Positions 35,881 through 45,487 of a stretch of 64,000 bases of DNA are shown here, one piece after another (position 1 is the stretch's first letter; each line of letters opens with the position of its first letter). The stretch comes from Gammaproteobacteria bacterium (lineage in GTDB: Bacteria > Pseudomonadota > Gammaproteobacteria > Enterobacterales > Kangiellaceae). The notes under the pieces are model-generated. The model was not told the origin of the DNA. It searched no databases and saw only the letters and a program-made list of their open reading frames with translations. The position numbers were made by a program, and so were the translations under genes. The DNA is taken from the NCBI GenBank assembly GCA_013373375.1, contig JABXHY010000024.1:62001-126000 (forward strand). The letters are read 5' to 3'.

Positions 35881-36921
35881 AAGTTTGTATAATTAGTCAG
35901 TGATAACGCTATGATAAAGCGAAACTTGTCCAAGGTAAACGAACCACCAAAAAATCCATAGTAGGCTATCGTTTCGTTTTATCTGAAGCCCATTTGAAGT
36001 AACTCCAGAATGATGTGGTCTCGATCTCCATTTGAAATGGGTATGTAAGTGACTTATTAGTTGTTGCGCTTTTACGTAATCCCTCTTCAATACTCGGTTG
36101 ATTTTCCGGCTGTAAAAGTAGTGCTGACAGCCTTTCGCTTTAAAAAGAGCTGGATAAAAGCTGCTTTTAGAAACAGTGACTCTCCAAAGTGATATTTGTG
36201 GAATAGGCGCAAGAAAAATGCTTTCTTTAAAAAAGAATCGACAATGAGCAAAAAAAAACATTAATGGTTGATTTAAAAGCAGGGCGGTCGTATATTTTTT
36301 TATGAGTGAAATACTCAAAGCTGAGTAAGAGAAAGCTTTCCTTTCTAACGAGCTCGGATGGCTTTCTCTAACTCTTTTTGTCGTGACTTCGAATTTTGTC
36401 GTGACTTCGAATTTTGTCGTGACTTCGAATTTTGTCGTGACTTCGAATTTTGTCGTGACTTCGAAAAATTCCCCCTCGACAACGTCAGCTTGGCAATTCT
36501 AAAGCTAACTTCCTTATTCGTTAATTTAACCAGAGCTCATCAATGTAGCTGGTTTTGAAGCTTCTTGCAGATCGACTGAGTCATATTGAACTATTCGATA
36601 ATAGAAGTCTCTGTAAGACTCAAAGGATGCTTTTGGTTGAGCCATCGTGGTTTGTATTCCGCCAGTATGATTATTGCGGGCGTTCATTTTGCTTTTGCAA
36701 CAGCACCATTAATAAGTGGGCGTTCGCTTTTAATTGCCAAAGAAAATTAAAATTGTTAGGCGCATCTCGCCCAGATCATGTAAAATTCAAATATCTCAAA
36801 ATGCAAACATTAGGCGTTTTGCACTATAATGGATTATAATTAGTACGAATTTTGTGCAAGCCATTATTTTGCTAAAGAGCCTGTCGCATTGAAGTTTGAG
36901 TATTGGAGTATAAATTTATTA
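35881..36921. other. 1-kb gene-poor region, probably decayed
   Basis: No convincing gene. A minus-strand frame at 35893-36318 (141 codons, rich in Phe, His and Ser) has no recognisable domain and odd composition, and I doubt it is coding. Plus-strand frames at 36358-36558 and 36555-36839 are created by the tandem repeat or lack ribosome sites. A tandem 18-bp repeat occupies 36376-36465. Two TATAAT hexamers at 36825 and 36835 may belong to the promoter of the gene at 36922, though no good -35 box is present. Confidence 0.5.
36376..36465. repeat. Five perfect tandem copies of an 18-bp unit
   Basis: TTTTGTCGTGACTTCGAA is repeated five times without spacer or mismatch (36376, 36394, 36412, 36430, 36448). 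Each unit ends in the palindrome TTCGAA. The unit length of 18 keeps one reading frame open (repeating F-C-R-D-F-E). It lies in the noncoding stretch between the ArsC-like and CHI-TonB genes. Confidence 0.95.
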
Positions 36922-38109
36922 ATGTCACGCTTTATCCCCCTTCTATTAGCTTTGTTAGTTGCTGGTTTCGCACCAAAAGTGAGCAGCTCAGAATTGAGAG
37001 CTCTCAGCACATTTGTACACTTAAATGAGCCAATTTATGTTGCAGCGATTTACACGCAGGAGAATGCGTCCGATCCTGAAGGCTGGTTAAACAGTAAAGG
37101 AAATCGCTCGATGGAGTTGAGATTCATTCCTGCAAGGTTATCGTCACGAATGTTTGCTCGCGTTTTTCTTGAGCGTATTCTGGTCAATAACGCACCTGAT
37201 GATGTTGCTAGTTATCAAAGTGAATTGCAGCAGATTTTGACTTTCATCCGACAAGATTATCGTCGAGGCGACAGAATTCGGTTTGATGCGCCAGCAAAAG
37301 GCTCATTGACGATGAAAGTTAATGGCAGTGTCGTAGCTGAAATTAAGCGTCCTGGTTTTTTTAACTTGCTCCTTAGAGGTTGGGTTGGAGAAAAGTTAAA
37401 ACTGCAGAATTTTTATCGTGAATTAGTGTCTCCGGTTGCTCCTGCCCTTGAACAAGAGTTTGCTGAGCTGAGTATCGCTGATGGACGACAAGCTTGGGCA
37501 AAAGAAATGATTGGTAACAAACCTTCGCTCACTGATTCGCAAGTGGCGGAAAATTCAACACCAGAACCAAAAGTTCAGAGCAAACCAAAAATAACGCCAA
37601 AGAAAGAGGTGGAAGCTCCGAAGCCGAAACCACAACCGAAACAAGTCGTCTCCAAACCAGTTCAAAAGGAAGTCACAAAACCTAAACCTGCTGTTACCGA
37701 AACCAAAAAAGAAGTCTCCAAGCCCAAAGAGGAAGATGAAGAACCGCCAGTCGCACAAATTGCAGCTCTTAATCCTTTACTGGAAGATTTAAAAAGTGAT
37801 TATTTAATCGAGCTTAAAAATGCAATAGAAACTCGAGCGACTCCCAGACCTCCCAGGACGTTGCGGAAAGTTAGTCGCGATGATTTGGTGGCTCAGGTCA
37901 CGGTTAATCGAGAAGGCCAGGTAACCAATGTGGCTTATGCGAGTGGCGATTTTCCTGATAAATTGAAAGATGCAGTAACAGATGAACTTAATCGACTGAC
38001 AACATTACCGACTCCTCCTGAAGTGCTGGTGGAGAAAAGCTACACGGTAGAGACTATTTTCAATTTTGGAAAATGTAAACGACCGGCGGCCGTTTGGATT
38101 TGCTTTTAG
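36922..38109 (+). CDS. Chalcone isomerase-like domain fused to a TonB C-terminal domain
   Basis: A 395-residue exported protein. An N-terminal signal (MSRFIPLLLALLVAGFAPKVSS) is followed by a region (about 25-170) patterned like bacterial chalcone-isomerase-like proteins: LRFIPARLSSRMFARVFLE, IRQDYRRGDRIRFDAPAKG, and FFNLLLRGWVGE. A Pro/Lys/Glu-rich linker (about 210-285) leads to a TonB-like C-terminal domain (about 290-385: VAQVTVNREGQVTNVAYASG). The hydrophobic N-terminus may be cleaved, unlike the anchor of true TonB. The start at 36922 is uncertain; an in-frame TTG at 36889 exists. The function is unknown. Confidence 0.7.
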   Translation: MSRFIPLLLALLVAGFAPKVSSSELRALSTFVHLNEPIYVAAIYTQENASDPEGWLNSKGNRSMELRFIPARLSSRMFARVFLERILVNNAPDDVASYQSELQQILTFIRQDYRRGDRIRFDAPAKGSLTMKVNGSVVAEIKRPGFFNLLLRGWVGEKLKLQNFYRELVSPVAPALEQEFAELSIADGRQAWAKEMIGNKPSLTDSQVAENSTPEPKVQSKPKITPKKEVEAPKPKPQPKQVVSKPVQKEVTKPKPAVTETKKEVSKPKEEDEEPPVAQIAALNPLLEDLKSDYLIELKNAIETRATPRPPRTLRKVSRDDLVAQVTVNREGQVTNVAYASGDFPDKLKDAVTDELNRLTTLPTPPEVLVEKSYTVETIFNFGKCKRPAAVWICF

Positions 38110-38150
38110 TGACAACTTGATTGTTTAAGTCTGGCTCACATATTGAGTTA

Positions 38151-38178
38151 AAAACCTCGAAAAGATTTTCGAGGTTTT
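38151..38178. terminator. Bidirectional terminator between CHI-TonB and dapD
   Basis: AAAACCTCGAAAA / TTTTCGAGGTTTT arms with runs of T on both strands, between the convergent stops at 38109 and 38191. Confidence 0.9.
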
Positions 38179-38190
38179 TTATTGTTTCTG

Positions 38191-39018
38191 CTAGTCAGCG
38201 AGCCTAAGAAGTTCATTGATGCCTGTCTTAGCTCGAGTTTTAGCATCAACCTGTTTTACAATTACAGCACAGGCCAAACTGTATTTGCCATCGTTAGACG
38301 GCAAACTTCCTGGTACAACAACGCTGCCAGCAGGTACTCGTCCATAAGTAATCTCTTGTGTTTCTCGGTTATAAATTCGCGTGCTTTGGCCAATATAGAC
38401 GCCCATTGAAATAACAGCTCCTTCTTCAACAATAACGCCTTCAACAATTTCTGAGCGTGCTCCAATAAAGCAATTATCTTCAATGATTGTGGGAGATGCT
38501 TGTAAGGGCTCTAGTACTCCACCAATGCCAACTCCTCCAGAAAGGTGAACATTTTTACCTATTTGTGCACAGCTACCCACGGTTGCCCAAGTGTCAACCA
38601 TAGTGCCTTCACCAACATAAGCTCCAATATTGACGTAAGATGGCATCAATACAACGTTAGGCGCTATGTAACTTCCAAATCTGGCTGTTGCAGGGGGAAC
38701 GACTCGAACACCCATTGCATTAAATTCACTTTCACTTATACCGTCAAACTTGCTAGGCACTTTGTCGAAAAACTGAGTGTAGCCACCGGCCATGGGTTTG
38801 TTATCGTTAAGACGAAACGATAACAAAACGGCTTTCTTTAGCCACTCATTGACTTGCCATTCACCATCAATCTTTTCCGCGACACGTACTTTACCTGAGT
38901 CAATTAAACTAAGCGCTTCTTTTACTGCGTCTTTGACTTCGTTTGGAGCACTTGATGGTGAAAAAGTTTGGCGTTGCTCGAAAGCTTCAACGATAGTGGA
39001 TTCTAATTGTTGATACAT
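38191..39018 (-). CDS. dapD: 2,3,4,5-tetrahydropyridine-2,6-dicarboxylate N-succinyltransferase
   Basis: A 275-residue left-handed beta-helix transferase adding succinate from succinyl-CoA in the succinylase branch of DAP/lysine synthesis. Hexapeptide repeats run from about residue 105 ([28 protein letters not shown], split by [16 protein letters not shown] and [20 protein letters not shown]). The size equals E. coli DapD (274). It is the last gene of the map-glnD-dapD group, 20 bases after glnD. Its product feeds the later DapE step (gene at 34385). Confidence 0.96.
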   Translation of the reverse strand: MYQQLESTIVEAFEQRQTFSPSSAPNEVKDAVKEALSLIDSGKVRVAEKIDGEWQVNEWLKKAVLLSFRLNDNKPMAGGYTQFFDKVPSKFDGISESEFNAMGVRVVPPATARFGSYIAPNVVLMPSYVNIGAYVGEGTMVDTWATVGSCAQIGKNVHLSGGVGIGGVLEPLQASPTIIEDNCFIGARSEIVEGVIVEEGAVISMGVYIGQSTRIYNRETQEITYGRVPAGSVVVPGSLPSNDGKYSLACAVIVKQVDAKTRAKTGINELLRLAD

Positions 39019-39038
39019 GATGGTAACGTCTCTTTAAT

Positions 39039-41696
39039 TTATAAGTTTTCGATTTGCGAAAGGAGCTCTTGTTTTAAAGTCGCCTTTTGCTCCTTATTTA
39101 ATGTTTTTCTGTCAATCGTAGAAATTTCAAAATAGTCTTCGACTTTCTCGCCAAGCGTTATAATTCTGGCCGAGTGTATCGACATATTGCACTTACGAAT
39201 GGCTTCTCCAATGGCGGCTAGTAAACCGGGTTGGTCAAGAGCTGTCAATTCTAATTCGGTATAACGCATGTGATCTTCAGAGTTGAATCTTACGTTTGTA
39301 GGAACATCAAAGTGCTGGATACGGCTTGATACGTGCCGCTGAACTTTCTTCGACATTCCGTCGATATTCTTTAATTTCTTTTGTAGCAGCTTTCGAATAC
39401 TTTGCACTCTAGTAACGGATGATATTGGTTTTCCTGATTCTTCGAGCACAACAAAGCTATCAAAACATTTATTATGACTATTGGTAAACAGATCGGCGGC
39501 TTGAGTTCGCAAGTTTTTTTGACTGAGTATTGCTGTTATCGCAGCAAATAGACCAGGCTGATCGGATGTATAAATGAATACCTCGGTACCTGCTTGATTA
39601 TGATGCTTTTTAATTTCGACCAGCGGGCCTTTACCATGAGCGTGTTTGATAACGGATGCAGTTTGCCAAACGATACGATCAACAGGTGTTGTTTTGAAGT
39701 AATTCTCTTCAAGCGTTTCCCATAAAGCTAAAGTTTCTGACTCAGATACTTTTTGTTGGCCAAGTTGTTGTAAAGCCCGTTGCTTTATCGCGTTGATATG
39801 CTCAGCTTGTGATAGTTGTTTGGGCTTGTCTTGAGCCAGATAATTACTCGCGGCTAAATATAACTCGCGAAGTAGTGCGTCTTTCCATGAGTTCCAAAGC
39901 TTTGGACTTGTCGCTCGAATGTCTGCAACGGTCAAAATGTAGAGCAAATCCAGTCGCTGTTGAGTTTTAACTTGTCCAACAAACTCGGCAATAACCTCCG
40001 GATCCGAAATATCTTTGCGTTGAGCTGTAACAGACATGACTAAATGAAATTGTACCAACCAGGCAATCGTTTTAGTTTCTTCTTCTGCCAAATTTAGATA
40101 ACGACAAAAGGCTTCAGCATCGACCGCTCCAAGTTCAGAGTGGTCACCACCTCTTCCTTTTGCAATGTCATGAAATAATCCGGCAAGAAAAATTAAATGC
40201 GGTTTTTCCAAGTTCTGCATAATTTTACTACAGTATGGAAACTCCTGTTCGAACTCAGGGTTTGCAAAACGAGTTAAGTTTTTGAGTAAAAATAAGGTAT
40301 GTTCATCAACCGAGTAAGTATGAAACATATCGAATTGCATTTGCCCTGATATCTTCTCGAACAATGGAAGAAAGGCGGCAAGAATGCCGTTTCGCTTAAG
40401 AAGGAAAAAAGGACGGTCACCGGTATGTCGAATGCTGAAAAATTCAAGAAACAATTGTTTATAAGCGGGATTGGTGCGATAACTTTCATCAATTAGGTGT
40501 CGGTTATCGCGTATCGCGCGTAAAGTTGTTGCACTGACGTGTTTATTTCCTGGGACTTTTGCCGCAACGATGAATGTCTTAAGTATTAGTTCTGGTTTTT
40601 CTGTTACTAGCTCAGGATTTTTCAATGCAATGCGGTCATTTTTTAGTTGGAAGTGTTCATCAATTTCTTCAACTTTAACTTTTTCGTCGCGATCTAAAAT
40701 AACTTCTTCAAATACTTGCAATAAAAGCTCAGTAACATTTCGAATTCGACTCGCTGCACGAAAATATTTTTGCATCAGTTGTTCGACAGCAAGCGATTCT
40801 GGTTTGTCTTTGAAATTTAAAAACTCAGCCACTTTTTTCTGATGTTGAAAAAGTAATCTGTCTTCACTGCGGTTTGTGGTGATATGAAGTGCAAATCTTA
40901 CTCGCCATAAAAATAATTGTGACGTCATTAAGGTTCGGTATTCCTTGAGCGAAAAAATGCCTCTATTGGTTAAGTCTTGAAGAGACTCCGAACTAAAATA
41001 ACGTTTCGCAATCCAGCCAACCAATTGAACATCTCTTAATCCACCTGGATTACCTTTTAAGTTGGGTTCTAATTCAAAAGAAGTGCCTCGATATTTTCTA
41101 TAACGAGCTTTTTGCTCTGCGACTTTTGCTTCATAAAACTCTCTTGCTGGCCATATTTTATCGGGCCCCGTTTTATGTCGCATTTCATCAAAAAGTTTGT
41201 CGTCTCCAGCAATCGGGCGAGATTCTATAAGGTTAGTCGCAATGGTAATGTCTTGCTCAGCTTGTTGTTGGCATTCCTTAACGGTTCGAACGCTATGACC
41301 AATTTGCAAGCCAATATCCCATAAGAAAGTAATGAATGGTTGGAGTTGTGATTCGACCGACTTATTTTTGTGTGATGCAACTAGAAATAATAAATCTATA
41401 TCGGAACCTGGATGAAGTTCCGCTCTACCATAACCACCGACGGCAACCATACAAGCATTCCTACTATCAACGTTGAATGCTCGCCAAAGACTTTTTAATA
41501 ACGCATCAACAATGTCTGCTTGAGCGATGACCAAGCGACTTACAGGAACACGCTGAGAAAAACCAGCAATTAACGCAGCTCTAGCTTGCCTAATATAGTT
41601 TTTACAAGCGGCAACTGCACTGTTGTCAGCAACTGATTCAGCCGTAACTTCGATAGGCTCCGGAAGCTGCAGATGATTCAAGGTCCGTCGTTTCAT
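39039..41696 (-). CDS. glnD: PII uridylyltransferase / uridylyl-removing enzyme
   Basis: An 885-residue nitrogen sensor that uridylylates or deuridylylates PII according to glutamine. The nucleotidyltransferase motif GSDIDLLFLV (about 95-104) comes with the PII-UTase helical region, an HD hydrolase with FHDIAKGRGGDHSELG (about 510), and two C-terminal ACT domains (about 705-780 and 815-885) for glutamine binding. The length matches the family (about 890). It lies between map and dapD on the minus strand, the usual gammaproteobacterial order. Confidence 0.96.
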   Translation of the reverse strand: MKRRTLNHLQLPEPIEVTAESVADNSAVAACKNYIRQARAALIAGFSQRVPVSRLVIAQADIVDALLKSLWRAFNVDSRNACMVAVGGYGRAELHPGSDIDLLFLVASHKNKSVESQLQPFITFLWDIGLQIGHSVRTVKECQQQAEQDITIATNLIESRPIAGDDKLFDEMRHKTGPDKIWPAREFYEAKVAEQKARYRKYRGTSFELEPNLKGNPGGLRDVQLVGWIAKRYFSSESLQDLTNRGIFSLKEYRTLMTSQLFLWRVRFALHITTNRSEDRLLFQHQKKVAEFLNFKDKPESLAVEQLMQKYFRAASRIRNVTELLLQVFEEVILDRDEKVKVEEIDEHFQLKNDRIALKNPELVTEKPELILKTFIVAAKVPGNKHVSATTLRAIRDNRHLIDESYRTNPAYKQLFLEFFSIRHTGDRPFFLLKRNGILAAFLPLFEKISGQMQFDMFHTYSVDEHTLFLLKNLTRFANPEFEQEFPYCSKIMQNLEKPHLIFLAGLFHDIAKGRGGDHSELGAVDAEAFCRYLNLAEEETKTIAWLVQFHLVMSVTAQRKDISDPEVIAEFVGQVKTQQRLDLLYILTVADIRATSPKLWNSWKDALLRELYLAASNYLAQDKPKQLSQAEHINAIKQRALQQLGQQKVSESETLALWETLEENYFKTTPVDRIVWQTASVIKHAHGKGPLVEIKKHHNQAGTEVFIYTSDQPGLFAAITAILSQKNLRTQAADLFTNSHNKCFDSFVVLEESGKPISSVTRVQSIRKLLQKKLKNIDGMSKKVQRHVSSRIQHFDVPTNVRFNSEDHMRYTELELTALDQPGLLAAIGEAIRKCNMSIHSARIITLGEKVEDYFEISTIDRKTLNKEQKATLKQELLSQIENL

Positions 41697-41728
41697 TAAA
41701 TTATTTTTTTAATTTGCAATAGCTTTGA

Positions 41729-42496
41729 TTAATAGGGTTCTTCTGAACGCTTTGTTAGAACTTCAACACCGGTGTCAGTGACTAAAAGAGTATGCTCCCA
41801 TTGGGCTGATAAGCTGCGATCTTTGGTAACAACTGTCCATTCGTCGGGCAACAATTTTACGTTACGTTTTCCCGCATTTATCATGGGTTCTATGGTCAAA
41901 CACATGCCAGCCTTTAATTCAGCGCCTGTTCCTGGTTTACCATAATGGAGGACTTGTGGTTCTTCGTGAAACTCTGCTCCAATTCCATGGCCACAGTACT
42001 CGCGAACCACAGAGTAGTGATATTTATGGGCATGGTTCATTATGGCGTAACCGATGTCTCCTAATTGGACTCCTGGCTTTACCATGTCGATACCCAGATA
42101 AAGACATTCTTGAGTAACTTTTATTAAGCGCTCAGCTAAAATTTTGGGTTGTCCAATCGTAAACATTTTACTGGTATCGCCATGATACCCATCTTTTATC
42201 ACTGTTATATCGATGTTGATTATGTCGCCGTTTTTTAATTGTTTGTCTGCTGGAATGCCGTGGCAGACAACATGGTTTACCGATGTACAAATTGACTTCG
42301 GAAACCCGTGATAGTTGAGTGGTGCTGGAATCGCGTGTTGCTGATTGACGATGTAGTCATGACAAATTTGATTTAGCTCATTGGTCGTTACTCCAGCAAC
42401 AACGTGTGGCTCAATCATCTCTAAAACTTCAGCAGCCAGTCGTCCGGCTACTCGCATTTTTTCGATTTCGTCAGCTGTTTTGATTTTAATCGCCAT
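41729..42496 (-). CDS. map: Methionine aminopeptidase type I
   Basis: A 255-residue metallo-aminopeptidase removing the initiator Met. Metal ligands are in NIDITV, GDTSKMF, EYCGHGIG, FHEEPQV and TIEPMI. The start is placed at 42496 (MAIKIKTADEIEKMRVAG), which gives the family length. The open frame runs 35 codons further, but into the promoter region. It is divergent from rpsB, as in E. coli, across 440 bases that hold the rpsB leader. Confidence 0.95.
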   Translation of the reverse strand: MAIKIKTADEIEKMRVAGRLAAEVLEMIEPHVVAGVTTNELNQICHDYIVNQQHAIPAPLNYHGFPKSICTSVNHVVCHGIPADKQLKNGDIINIDITVIKDGYHGDTSKMFTIGQPKILAERLIKVTQECLYLGIDMVKPGVQLGDIGYAIMNHAHKYHYSVVREYCGHGIGAEFHEEPQVLHYGKPGTGAELKAGMCLTIEPMINAGKRNVKLLPDEWTVVTKDRSLSAQWEHTLLVTDTGVEVLTKRSEEPY

Positions 42497-42761
42497 TTTT
42501 TTACTCTGTAAGTTTCGGTGAGGAATTCGATACACTCGGATCTTATAGTGTTTTTGTTGGTTAATCATCCTAAGATCGACGCTAACTTGAACAAAATCCA
42601 ACTTATAATGATTCTTTAAGGTGTCATTTTCCGCTAATTGAAATAGTTTTCAGCAGTTTGCGGGATGGATATTGAATGGCGTTAGGTAATGGCTCTAATG
42701 TTGAAGATATAAGCTTTTGACAGGATTTCTTGAATTCACAGTACCCAATTACGCTTTCAGA

Positions 42762-42790
42762 TTGTCGTTGCTTCTGAAATATGGTATAAA
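42762..42790 (+). promoter_or_regulatory. Sigma-70 promoter of rpsB with GC-rich discriminator
   Basis: -35 TTGTCG (42762-42767), 17-base spacer, -10 TATAAA (42785-42790), followed at once by GCGCGCCC. A GC-rich discriminator is characteristic of stringently controlled ribosomal promoters. Confidence 0.65.
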
Positions 42791-42796
42791 GCGCGC

Positions 42797-42936
42797 CCAG
42801 CTGGGAATTCCTGCTGGATACACTAAAACACACATCAATCGGCACATGAGTTAGGGTGCTGGCAAACCGAGAAGGTACGCTGGTTGACTTATGGGATTGG
42901 TGGAGGTTAAACCCTTGATATTATTGGAGAAATAAA
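42797..42936 (+). ncRNA. rpsB 5' leader, probable ribosomal protein S2 autoregulatory element
   Basis: About 140 transcribed noncoding bases before rpsB. They include AGCTGGGAATTCCTGCTGG-type pairing early on and the block TATGGGATTGGTGGAGG (42894-42910) followed by AAACCC, which resembles the E. coli rpsB leader as I remember it. In gammaproteobacteria S2 represses rpsB-tsf by binding such a leader. The exact 5' end is inferred from the promoter. Confidence 0.6.
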
Positions 42937-43695
42937 ATGGCGAAAGTCTCAATGCGTGACATGCTCCAGGCGGGCGTTCACTTTGGTCACCGTACGCGCT
43001 TCTGGAACCCTAAAATGAAGCAGTACATCTTCGGTGCCCGTAACGATATTCATATCATTAACCTCGAGCACACAGTGCCGATGTTTAATGATGCTCTTAA
43101 CTTCATTTCTAGCGTTGCTTCTCGTAAAGGCAAAATCTTGTTTGTTGGTACTAAACGTGCCGCGAGCGAAATCGTTGCTGAAGAAGCGAAGCGTTGTGGT
43201 CAATTCTTCGTAGACAAGCGTTGGTTGGGCGGAATGCTGACGAACTACAAAACGATTCGTCAATCTATTAAACGTTTGAAAGAGCTTGAAGTACAAAGTC
43301 AAGACGGAACATTTGACCGTCTTACTAAAAAAGAAGCCCTATTAAAAACTCGCGAGATGGAAAAGTTAGAATCCAGTATCGGTGGAATTAAAGACATGGG
43401 TGGTTTACCTGACGCATTATTTGTAATCGATGCTGATCATGAGCACATTGCAATTGCAGAAGCGAAGAAACTAGGTATTCCAGTGATTTCTGTTGTCGAT
43501 ACTAACTCTAATCCCGATCATGTTGATTATGTTGTTCCTGGTAACGACGACGCAATTCGCGCAATTCAACTTTATGTCGGTGCAATTGCTGACACCATTC
43601 TTGACAGCCGTCAGTCGGCTCAAATGGTAGAGCAAGCAGGCGAAGACGAGTTTGTTGAAGAAGCTTCTGGTAAAGAAGAAGCTGAGAACGCCTAA
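42937..43695 (+). CDS. rpsB: 30S ribosomal protein S2
   Basis: A 252-residue S2 with [24 protein letters not shown] at the start, [13 protein letters not shown], and the C-terminal signature '[27 protein letters not shown]', then an acidic tail ([15 protein letters not shown]). It is essential for the 30S subunit and joins S1 to it. TTGGAGAA precedes the ATG. It heads the large plus-strand operon. A hairpin separates it from tsf. Confidence 0.98.
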   Translation: MAKVSMRDMLQAGVHFGHRTRFWNPKMKQYIFGARNDIHIINLEHTVPMFNDALNFISSVASRKGKILFVGTKRAASEIVAEEAKRCGQFFVDKRWLGGMLTNYKTIRQSIKRLKELEVQSQDGTFDRLTKKEALLKTREMEKLESSIGGIKDMGGLPDALFVIDADHEHIAIAEAKKLGIPVISVVDTNSNPDHVDYVVPGNDDAIRAIQLYVGAIADTILDSRQSAQMVEQAGEDEFVEEASGKEEAENA

Positions 43696-43717
43696 TTATT
43701 CGAAATTAAATTCGGAT

Positions 43718-43742
43718 AAAAGGGGGCTAGGCCCCCTTTTTT
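43718..43742 (+). terminator. Terminator/attenuator between rpsB and tsf
   Basis: AAAAGGGGGC (43718-43727), loop TAG, GCCCCCTTTT (43731-43740) and further T. It lies 23 bases after the rpsB stop and before tsf, so read-through must be partial if tsf shares the rpsB promoter. It sets a ratio of S2 to EF-Ts. Confidence 0.85.
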
Positions 43743-43825
43743 AAGGTTAAAGAAAGATACCGGTTTTCTGTTTTTTCATTTTTTAAATTGGAAAAACATA
43801 AATCAAACGTTTTGGAGAAAATGTC

Positions 43826-44704
43826 ATGGCAATTACTGCTGCATTAGTTAAAGAACTACGTGAGCGCACTGGCGCTGGCATGATGGAATGTAAAAAAGCA
43901 TTGGTTGAGACCAATGGTGATGTTGAACTTGCGATCGAAAACATGCGTAAGTCTGGTCAAGCAAAAGCGGCTAAAAAAGCAGGCCGTGTTGCTGCTGAAG
44001 GCCTTATTATTATCAACAAATCTGCAGACTCTAAAACTGCAGCTGTTGTTGAAGTAAACTGTGAAACTGATTTTGTTGCGCGCGATGAAAACTTTACTGC
44101 GTTTGCCAATAAAGTTGGTCAAATTGCGCTTGAAGGAAAGTTCAGCGACGTTGACGCTCTTAAAGCGGCAGATTTTGGCGACGGTAATACAGTTGATCAT
44201 ACTCGTGAAAATTTGATCGCGAAAATTGGAGAGAACATGAATATTCGTCGTGTATCTCTACTAGAGTCTGCTGACGGAATTTTAGGTACCTACTTGCATG
44301 GATCTCGTATTGGTGCAGTAGTAGAAGTAAAAGGTGGTGACGAAGAGCTAGGTCGCGACTTGGGTATGCACATTGCAGCTAGCAAACCTGATTACTTAAA
44401 CCCAGAAAGTATCCCTGCAGAAATCATTGAGAAAGAAAAAGAAATCATCAAAGCACAACCTGATATGGCGGGTAAGCCTGATGAGATCGTTGAAAAAATG
44501 ATCGGTGGACGTATTCGTAAGTTTGCGGGTGAAATTAGTCTAACTGGTCAGCCTTTCGTAAAAGATCCTTCTCAATCAGTTGAGCAACTTTTAAAATCAA
44601 AGTCGGCTGAAGTATTGTCTTTCGTGCGATTTGAAGTTGGTGAAGGCATCGAGAAAAAAGAAGAAGACTTCGCGGCAGAAGTTGCTGCTCAAATGCGCGG
44701 CTAA
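43826..44704 (+). CDS. tsf: Elongation factor Ts
   Basis: A 292-residue EF-Tu nucleotide exchange factor. The N-terminal UBA-like domain [22 protein letters not shown] with the classic T-G-A-G-M-M-x-C-K-K is followed by [17 protein letters not shown] in the core, and the dimerisation and C-terminal modules follow. The length is as in E. coli (283). TTTTGGAGAA precedes the ATG. It lies between rpsB and pyrH. Confidence 0.98.
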   Translation: MAITAALVKELRERTGAGMMECKKALVETNGDVELAIENMRKSGQAKAAKKAGRVAAEGLIIINKSADSKTAAVVEVNCETDFVARDENFTAFANKVGQIALEGKFSDVDALKAADFGDGNTVDHTRENLIAKIGENMNIRRVSLLESADGILGTYLHGSRIGAVVEVKGGDEELGRDLGMHIAASKPDYLNPESIPAEIIEKEKEIIKAQPDMAGKPDEIVEKMIGGRIRKFAGEISLTGQPFVKDPSQSVEQLLKSKSAEVLSFVRFEVGEGIEKKEEDFAAEVAAQMRG

Positions 44705-44737
44705 TAGACCTAATTACATTACGATGGAGCACCGTTA

Positions 44738-45463
44738 ATGACAACTGACTCTGGACCTTACCGACGTATCTTATTGAAGTTAAGTGGTGAGGCTTTGATG
44801 GGGAGTGAATCCTTTGGGATCGATCCTCAAGTTTTGGACCGGTTAGCGAATGAAATTAAAGATATAATCGACGCTAAAGTCCAAGTTGGTATTGTTATTG
44901 GCGGTGGTAATTTATTTCGTGGTGAAAAACTCGCGAGAGCGGGAATGAATCGTGTCGCAGGCGACCACATGGGAATGCTTGCGACCGTCATGAACTCACT
45001 TGCTTTACAAGACGCTCTTGAGCGTACAGGTATCGAAACTCGAGTTATGTCAGCTATTTCTCTGACAGGTGTATGTGAAGATTATAATCGACGTTTCGCT
45101 GTGAGGTTTATGGATCGAGGTCAAGCTGTGATATTTTGTGCTGGCACCGGAAATCCTTTTTTTACAACTGATACTGCTGCATGTTTACGCGGTATTGAAA
45201 TCGAAGCCGATTTAATTTGTAAAGCGACTAAAGTTGATGGTGTATATTCGGCCGATCCAAACAAATATTCCGATGCCGTAAAGTACGAAAAGCTTACTTA
45301 TCAAGAAGCTTTAGAAAAGCAATTAGCTGTTATGGATTTAACCGCATTTTGTTTAGCTCGAGATCATAATAAACGCATGCGAGTTTTCAATATGAACAAT
45401 CCAGGTGCACTCGTGCGCGTCGCAACAGGTAAGCAAGAGGGCACTCTTATAGAGTGCGAGTAA
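44738..45463 (+). CDS. pyrH: UMP kinase
   Basis: A 241-residue amino-acid-kinase-fold UMP kinase (UMP + ATP to UDP + ADP), hexameric in bacteria. Motifs: [12 protein letters not shown] at the start, [50 protein letters not shown] and [13 protein letters not shown]. The length equals E. coli PyrH. It lies 33 bases after tsf in the same operon. Confidence 0.98.
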   Translation: MTTDSGPYRRILLKLSGEALMGSESFGIDPQVLDRLANEIKDIIDAKVQVGIVIGGGNLFRGEKLARAGMNRVAGDHMGMLATVMNSLALQDALERTGIETRVMSAISLTGVCEDYNRRFAVRFMDRGQAVIFCAGTGNPFFTTDTAACLRGIEIEADLICKATKVDGVYSADPNKYSDAVKYEKLTYQEALEKQLAVMDLTAFCLARDHNKRMRVFNMNNPGALVRVATGKQEGTLIECE

Positions 45464-45487
45464 AAGAATTTTTAAAGGGGATGCCTT

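Noticed and set aside
36358-36558. Frame encoding repeated F-C-R-D-F-E
   Set aside because: Its openness follows from the 18-bp repeat unit; no ribosome site or domain supports translation.
36740-36780. TTGTTAGGCGC near 36757, resembling the 3' core of an integron attC site
   Set aside because: No matching inverse core or foldable imperfect palindrome upstream, no cassette gene and no integrase.
42717-42745. TTGACA at 42717 as an alternative rpsB -35 box
   Set aside because: No -10-like hexamer at 16-18 bases; the TTGTCG/TATAAA pair downstream fits better.
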